Part shown: in pieces, positions 58,269 through 64,000 of the stretch | How positions within the stretch are numbered: the stretch's first letter is position 1 | Layout of the letters: each line of letters opens with the position of its first letter | NCBI GenBank assembly: GCA_012064415.1 | Contig: SSNU01000051.1 | Location: forward strand, 555,021-619,020 | Length of the DNA stretch: 64,000 nt | Reading direction: 5' to 3' | DNA from: Gyrodactylus bullatarudis | Lineage: Eukaryota > Platyhelminthes > Monogenea > Gyrodactylidea > Gyrodactylidae | Program-made: the position numbers and the translations under genes | The notes under the pieces: generated by a model | Told to the model about the DNA's origin: nothing | The model's database searches: none | Seen by the model: the letters and a program-made list of their open reading frames with translations, nothing else

Positions 58269-59994
58269 GTAAATCTTTTTTATGTATGAAATTCTCCTGG
58301 GTGTCTTTAAAAAGGACTCATGACCTTTGGACGTTTGTTTATTTTAAAATTTCCCATGTTAACGTGTATTTCAAAAAATACATTACTATGCCTAAAAACC
58401 ACCTTTTACGTATATCAATGTAATGCAATACATTCCCTATACAGTGTTTTCAATGTCTGCACCTTTATCAGGCCCTGTCCGAATAACAAGGTAAATGTGA
58501 AATGAATTTTTTACGCTTTCTCAAAAAAATTTATTTCATTTAACAAAACATTCCCAGCCCCCAACACACATCAGGAGTAGAAAGGGTACATGCTAAGCCT
58601 TACGTTTCATTTTTCTCTTTAAACCCTCCCTACCCCTCCTGCCAATGCTTTTACATGTTAACGAATAAATTTTTTCTGCTTATCCAACTTACAAGAACCC
58701 CTCTTTAAGGCCCTCGGTCTATTCTCCATGTGGCATATCAAAGCTACTGTTTATCAAACAAAAATGTTTTTTTTTTTTAGTCAGTGATGAGGAAACTGTT
58801 TTTCTGAAATCTGATTGTAAAAATAAAAAAACCTAAATCAACATCAATTAGCATCTTGTTATTCCTAAATGATCTCTTTTAATTCTCACAAGAAATGATA
58901 ACAAACATTAAGATTTAATCAAAATTTATTCTTATGAAATCAAAGATTTAATGAAAACTTCTCACGAATTCTTAAACTTTTCAAGGTGTAATTTGTTTTA
59001 TCACCTCTTTCATAAAAAAAATTCATACAAATGTCAAAAGAGCGCACTATCTCTTCAACGTCATCCTTGATTTCTGGCACTGGACTTCTCGAACAATTTT
59101 GCAAACAGGAGGCAAAATCTTGACTGTTTTTGCTACCCCAACCATCACACAGATTCGATCCATCTTGGGATATTGAATAATAAGATGCTGTTTGACTTTC
59201 AAGCCTTCTGATTTGATCCGCTTTTCTATTGTGGTAGCGTTTCTTCAATTTATCTGTCAAATTTACATTCTTAATCAACTCCCATTTGAAATCGTATTTT
59301 TCTCTAAAACTCATTCCAACAACTCTCTGGCCAGTAGGGGAATCTTTAATCATGATTTTAGATTTACTGGGTAATTGTTTGACAATCTGTAAAATTGATG
59401 CTTCAATTGTATCCCCAGTTTTTGATCTGATCAATTGAATTTCCCTATCAGATTTCAGAAAAACAGTTTCCTCATCACTGACTTAAAAAAAAAAAACATT
59501 TTTGTTTGATAAACAGTAGCTTTGATATGCCACATGGAGAATAGACCGAGGGCCTTAAAGAGGGGTTCTTGTAAGTTGGATAAGCAGAAAAAATTTATTC
59601 GTTAACATGTAAAAGCATTGGCAGGAGGGGTAGGGAGGGTTTAAAGAGAAAAATGAAACGTAAGGCTTAGCATGTACCCTTTCTACTCCTGATGTGTGTT
59701 GGGGGCTGGGAATGTTTTGTTAAATGAAATAAATTTTTTTGAGAAAGCGTAAAAAATTCATTTCACATTTACCTTGTTATTCGGACAGGGCCTGATAAAG
59801 GTGCAGACATTGAAAACACTGTATAGGGAATGTATTGCATTACATTGATATACGTAAAAGGTGGTTTTTAGGCATAGTAATGTATTTTTTGAAATACACG
59901 TTAAAATGGGAAATTTTAAAATAAACAAACGTCCAAAGGTCATGAGTCCTTTTTAAAGACACCCAGGAGAATTTCATACATAAAAAAGATTTAC
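58269..59994. mobile_element. 1726-bp element with 548-bp terminal inverted repeats, TA target duplication
   Basis: The left arm 58269-58816 and right arm 59447-59994 are near-identical reverse complements of equal length. Ends are GTAAATCTTTTTTATGTATG and its inverse; inner ends are TTTCTGAAATCTGAT and its inverse. TA flanks both sides (58267-58268 and 59995-59996). Taking the element and one TA away makes the PLE reading frame continuous, so the boundaries are exact. The unique centre (58817-59446) carries a minus-strand coding segment. TA duplication suggests mobilisation by a Tc1/mariner/pogo-type transposase. Small frames inside the arms (58214-58505, 59758-60061) are not genes. Confidence 0.88.
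58940..59481 (-). CDS. Unrecognised coding exon carried in the long-inverted-repeat element
   Basis: Open from 59481 (just after a T-rich tract and AG, phase 2) to a stop at 58940, about 180 codons, starting SDEETVFLKSDREIQLI. It includes SFREKYDFKWELIKNVNL and KKRYHNRKADQIRRLES, and ends LRIREKFSLNL. There is no ATG near the start, and the opening looks like a splice acceptor, so this is probably a terminal exon of a longer gene. The first dozen codons lie in the right inverted repeat and recur at 58783-58816. I recognise no domain. It could be transposon-encoded or a captured host exon. Confidence 0.45.
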
Positions 59995-60819
59995 TAATTA
60001 TAAGAAGAAGACTGATAACGGGAAGTATCTTCATTATGCTAGTTTCAGTCCTATATCTCATAAAATAGGCTTAGTAATTGGTCTAGGAAAGAGGATAAGA
60101 AGAATCGCGAGTCCTGAGGAATGGACAAATGAAATAGAGAATTCGAAGTCATGTTTGATGGAAAATGGTTATCCATCCAAATTTGATGACAAATTCATCA
60201 ATCAACCTATGGTTATAGATGAGGAAGTTGAAACAGAAGAGGTGGATAAAATTACTATTTTCATGAAGCTTAACTTCAAAGGAGATGGTTTAAGTAATGA
60301 TATAAGAAGAAGACTTAATAATCTCATCAATCAACATTATAATTATAATGTATATTATTATAATAATATACGATTGAAAATTGTATTTAAAACACAGATT
60401 GTTCAGTTTGATTCATAAGGATTTACCCAAGCCTGAAGAGAATACTATTAGTTTATCAATTCCAGTGTGATTGTGGCGCTTCTTACATAGGAAGAACTAT
60501 TAGGAAATTGTCTACAAGATCCAATGATCATCTACATAAGGATACCGTGGTTAATAGACATCTTAAGCAGGAAAACCACGCAGCTTCAATTTCAAATATT
60601 TCCGTTTTATATAAAAATCCTGGGGATGACAGTATAGATGTGTGGGTAAAGGAGAAATTCTTTATCAATCAACACAAACCCAATCTATGTGTTCAGAAAA
60701 ACTCTTCATATAATCTTCAACTACCTTGACCGATTTGAGCTTTTTCACTTTTCTCTCCATTGTTGCTAATTTTCGGAGAGTTTTAGTGTTTTTTCAGCTT
60801 GCATTTATTCTTATTACTA
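59995..60819 (+). pseudogene. Penelope-like element, second part: RT thumb/linker and GIY-YIG endonuclease
   Basis: Resumes the PLE broken at 58268. The frame starts KKKTDNGKYLHYASFSPISH and runs through LMENGYPSKFDDKF to about 60415, where a stop and shift occur. The next frame, 60430-60729, is a GIY-YIG domain (QCDCGASYIGRT ... VKEKFFINQHKPNLC) ending NLQLP. The tail GAGCTTTTTCACTTTTCTCT follows and is cut at 60819 by the Tigger element. A frameshift between linker and endonuclease, and another in the RT, show decay. Confidence 0.85.
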
Positions 60820-60935
60820 CACTAAACTTCCTAATAATTGTATGTAAGTTTGACTCGCCTGTCAAAAAATGTTTAAATATCTACTAACAAGTACGTCGAA
60901 GATTTTCACATATTTTTACTCAAAATGGTCCAACT

Positions 60936-61549
60936 TTCAGGAACATTTTTTCACCTTTTTTCTAGTCTAAACTTTTCGAAAATATGAATGAGACATTAAC
61001 TCTTTATTCTCTACCACTTGCTATTTTATCATAAACCTGTACTCTAAAATAAAGAAGTTAGCTTATTTTCAGGCTAAATTCGTTGAATTTGATATCATTC
61101 GATTCAGAATCAAAAGTTTTGACGTTCCTGTGATTTTTTTTTATTTTTTATGGAACTTTATGTGGAACTTAAATTTGGAACCATTTCTCATCAATTTTCA
61201 AGAATTTATTGTGTCTCGATTTTTTTATTTTAGAGACCCCTCTTTTTGATGTTAAACCGAAAGTCTTTCATTCATGAAGAGACCCCCTCATACCATTTCG
61301 TCATCGTAGGTTTATCGTACACTGTGTGATGTTTGTTGGAGTTAGGCCCCCGGTTTTAAAGGATTATACGTCTATCCCTATCGTTTCCCTACAGAAAGGT
61401 TTTACATCAAGGTTTAAATCTTCTGAGGATATGTTGTGCTCCTCCCTCCTTTCTACACAATGTTTAGTACACATTCAGCGTGCGTTAGTGTTGTTTTTTT
61501 GTATACGATACGATATCAAGGATTTTGTTATCATTAAAATTTTTACGTG
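60936..61549. other. 5' non-coding part of the Tigger element
   Basis: About 0.6 kb between the left inverted repeat and the first ATG. It would hold the element's promoter. The open stretch 61326-61550 has no recognisable domain. Confidence 0.5.
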
Positions 61550-61891
61550 ATGCCAAGAACAAGGAATTTAACACTCAAAGAGAAGAAATCTATCATGCAT
61601 CTTGTATCTCAAGGTCTCAATAAAAATGAGATATCAAATGATCTTGGTTTCACCCCATCACAAGTCCAATCAGCTATCAAGAAGTTTTCACAATTGAATC
61701 CTGAAGAATGCCTGGAGTTAGACTTGATCAAATTCTTCGACTCTAAAAATAGAGCTCTGAAGTTTGAAGAGTTAATATCATTGGTTAAGACTAACTCTGA
61801 ACGTTTAGGTTTTCAAGCTGGAAGAGAGTGGTTGAAAAATTTTTTGAAGAAATATCCAGAATACTCTAGACGAACCGTAGGTCTGAATTGA
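61550..61891 (+). CDS. Tigger ORF1: helix-turn-helix DNA-binding protein
   Basis: 113 residues from the ATG at 61550 (MPRTRNLTLKEKKSIMHLVS). The first half is an HTH (GLNKNEISNDLGFTPSQVQS), like the pipsqueak/CENP-B N-terminal module. The second half (FEELISLVKTNSERLGFQAG, then REWLKNFLKKYPEYSRR) resembles a CENP-B-type second HTH. It lacks any DDE domain. Downstream, 61909 opens the transposase frame in another phase. A 32-nt intron (61877-61908, GTAGGT..ATAG) could fuse the two in phase, but it would be unusually short. So this is either a separate DNA-binding ORF or an extra N-terminal module of the transposase. Confidence 0.7.
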   Translation: MPRTRNLTLKEKKSIMHLVSQGLNKNEISNDLGFTPSQVQSAIKKFSQLNPEECLELDLIKFFDSKNRALKFEELISLVKTNSERLGFQAGREWLKNFLKKYPEYSRRTVGLN

Positions 61892-61908
61892 TTAAATTTA
61901 AGTTATAG

Positions 61909-63020
61909 ATTGTGCCAAAGATTTCCTTCACACTGAAGAAAAAGCTCAAAATATCCCAAGATGCTCAGACGTTAGGTGTTGACGAGGCTGCAAGAGTTCA
62001 TGATGTTTCTGTCAGGCAAGTTAAAACATACCTCTCAAATAATGAATTACTGGAGGAATATTCAATGCTTAGAAGTAAAGACTGTAAGCAAATTAATCCT
62101 GCTGTGATGTATCAAAATGCTGAGGTAGATGTTTTGGAATTGATACGTAGAAAAAGAAATCCGACGAATCCACATCCTATTAGGCGTATCGATTGTAAAA
62201 ATCATATGAAGAGATTCGGCAGAATTTTAGAAGGTAATCAATTTACTTCATCTGAGGGCTGGATCAGGTCATTTATGAGGAGAAATGATTTTCAAACTCG
62301 TCATCTTAGAGGAGAAGCTGGCTCTGTAGATCAAGCCCAGATTGACGAATGGGTCTTTGAGAATCGTCATATTTTAAGAGGTTATTTGGCCAGTGATATA
62401 TATAACTGTGACGAAACTGGTCTCAACTATCTCGATGAAGGAAAAGTTACTTTAGAGAGAAGTACGCAAGATATTCGAGGCACCCGTAGTAAGAAAGAGA
62501 GAATAACAGTTTTGTTATGTTGTTCACTTACAGGCATTAAGTATAAGCCTTTATTCATTGGTATGTTAGAAAAAATTTTAATCATCCATGTCAATAATAT
62601 CGTCTTTTAGGAAAATCTAAACGCCCAAGGTGTTTTCGAGGTCAAATCCCGTCAAATTATACAAGTCAGAAGAAATCTTGGATGGATACCGCGATCTTCC
62701 AAAAATGGTATGATGAATTTGCAGACTGGATTGGCGACAGACATGTTCTTCTCCTAATTGACAATTGTCCAGCTCATGTCAACATGGAAGAAAGAGCAAA
62801 TGTTAAAATCCTATTCTTACCTAAGAATACAACAGCTCTTACGCAACCTCTAGATAGTGGTGTCATAAAGGAGTTCAAAAACCATTATAGAACTGAGTTG
62901 ATCAATTACGGACTAAAACCGGATCTTTCCAAAGTCTTGACGATGGCAACAAAAGCATGGGAGTTGATACCACAAGGAAACATGATAAATTACTTTAAAC
63001 AAATCTGCTATATTGAATAA
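61909..63020 (+). CDS. Tigger/pogo transposase (DDE/D superfamily), spliced
   Basis: Exons 61909-62560 and 62611-63020 are separated by a 50-nt GT..AG intron that restores the frame (..LFIG, then KSKRPRCFRG). About 353 residues. The N-terminal HTH is LGVDEAARVHDVSVRQVKTY. The second DNA-binding part is EGWIRSFMRRNDFQTRHLRG. The catalytic domain has YNCDETGL (first Asp), VLLLIDNCPAHVNME (second Asp) and LTQPLDSGVIKEF (third Asp), the pogo/Tigger DDD pattern. There is no ATG at the start of the frame (the codon at 61912 is GTG). Translation therefore needs splicing from upstream, perhaps from ORF1, or begins at an internal ATG near 62066 and loses the HTH. It cuts and pastes the element at TA sites. 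Confidence 0.9.
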
Positions 63021-63152
63021 AAATATCAAAAAAGATAGTTGGACCATTTTGAGTAAAAATATGTGAAAATCTTCGACGTACTTGTTAGTAGATATTTAAA
63101 CATTTTTTGACAGGCGAGTCAAACTTACATACAATTATTAGGAAGTTTAGTG

Positions 63153-64000
63153 TATATCTTTCATATTTGTAAATTATTATTTTCATTCAATTATTTAACT
63201 CTTATCATTTTTAAAGTGATACCACTGATGATCCTTTAAGAAATACGTATTTGGTGTTATTATTATTTTCAATCTATGATTTAAATCTTACATCATAAAT
63301 CCCTTTTCTACTTTTCCAGTTATGATTTTAAGTGGATGTTCGGACGTATTTGAGAATTTACGTCAATTATTGAATTAGAAAGATTTCAACTCTTTATCAG
63401 AGATTTCCAATTGCTCGAAAAGAAGAACCAAGCCAGGAAAATCTTGATCTCGGTTGCATAAAAACATGGAAAGAAATTTCGCCATAAAATTCCAATAAAC
63501 TCTACGAGTCTTTTAACCAGAACATGCCTTGTCTAAAATGGTGTATTGCATTGGCGAAAGAATTCTAGACTTTTAATCAAATGTTATGAACAAAAAAGGA
63601 TAATCACATCTATATTGATCAAATGGGTCTTGAGGGGATTAGGTAGGAAATCAGTTCATGGGATGGATTTTCTTTTGAAAGAGAACATTTGCAATCATGC
63701 AATAACTGATTAATTTGAGGATTTAACCATGGGATCAGTGTATCGCATATCAGGCCATTATTTTCAAAATTAAATTAGATCTTGACTTCGAGATGTTTTG
63801 AAGGTTTCTTTTCATTGTATCGACAGTGTCAATCGATTCGTATCTAAAAACAAAGCTTTTTTTCTTCAACATGCAATAGGTACCGAATTGATGATGACTA
63901 AGTAAGGGAGGAATCCACTCTTTTTCTTATGATAAAGAATCGAAGATCATCAACTGCCTGACAATACAAAAGGTAAAATTGAATAAAAAGAGGTTGGGGT
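63153..64000. other. PLE tail remnant and unassigned sequence to the window end
   Basis: 63153 to about 63230 continues the Penelope tail interrupted at 60819 (ATTTGTAAATTATTATTTTC, AACTCTTATCATTTTTAAAG), comparable with 54185-54255. From about 63300 to 64000 I recognise no gene, RasGAP exon or repeat family. Confidence 0.5.

Larger units (their letters stand above)
60820..63152 (+). mobile_element. Tigger/pogo-type DNA transposon, 2333 bp, 116-bp inverted repeats, TA duplication
   Basis: The left inverted repeat 60820-60935 (CACTAAACTTCCTAATAATT ... ATGGTCCAACT) is matched by 63037-63152. TA flanks both ends (60818-60819 and 63153-63154). It carries two plus-strand frames, a DNA-binding protein (61550-61891) and a spliced transposase (61909-63020). 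It inserted into the tail of the PLE, which resumes at 63153 (TTTGTAAATTATTATTTTCA). The intact frames and well-preserved ends suggest a fairly young, possibly autonomous copy. Confidence 0.92.

Noticed and set aside
58214..58505. Reverse transcriptase extension after the YVDD block
   Set aside because: After 58268 the sequence is the inverted arm of a different element, and the same frame appears inverted at 59758-60061. It is not RT.
1..64000. CRISPR arrays, operons, bacterial promoters or prophage
   Set aside because: The window is intron-bearing animal DNA. No regularly spaced short repeats or prokaryotic gene order are present.

Overview
This window is nuclear DNA from an animal: AT-rich, with spliced genes (GT..AG introns from about 50 nt to over 8 kb), metazoan signalling genes and many eukaryotic transposons. 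The lineage cannot be fixed. A nuclear receptor with two DNA-binding domains, and a tRNA-headed SINE carrying a hammerhead-like core, both recall flatworms (schistosomes). Two-DBD receptors also occur in other protostomes, so the safe statement is a protostome-like invertebrate.

Layout. 1-9267 (+): the last twelve exons of a Girdin/Daple (CCDC88) family protein, with Penelope-like and foldback debris in its introns. 10518-19005 (+): a complete full-length ABCA lipid transporter in five exons. 20030-36934 (+): a complete nine-exon nuclear receptor with two tandem zinc-finger DBDs and a ligand-binding domain; its first intron is 8.3 kb and full of repeats. 37680-38771 (-): a single-exon beta-1,3-galactosyltransferase-like type II Golgi enzyme. 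39246-54602 (-): eight 3' exons of a SynGAP/DAB2IP-type Ras GTPase-activating protein, whose introns hold foldback elements, including a near-perfect 745-bp palindrome. 54777-55762 (-): a small secreted, probably GPI-anchored protein gene, apparently lying in an upstream RasGAP intron. 56.4-63.3 kb: a stack of nested transposons. A Penelope-like element (PLE) is interrupted first by a 1.73-kb element with 548-bp terminal inverted repeats and then by a 2.33-kb Tigger/pogo element with 116-bp inverted repeats; both insertions duplicated TA. 63.3-64.0 kb: nothing recognised.

Functional theme. The host genes are unrelated metazoan housekeeping or signalling genes: cytoskeleton/G-protein scaffold, lipid export, transcription factor, glycosylation and Ras down-regulation. 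They do not form an operon-like unit. The most unusual items are the two-DBD receptor, whose DBDs are split by introns at the same codon and phase; the hammerhead-like SINE; the long-inverted-repeat element carrying an unrecognised coding exon; and the two-ORF Tigger element. Exon boundaries were read by eye from splice signals and codon phase. Where two donors are possible this is stated.
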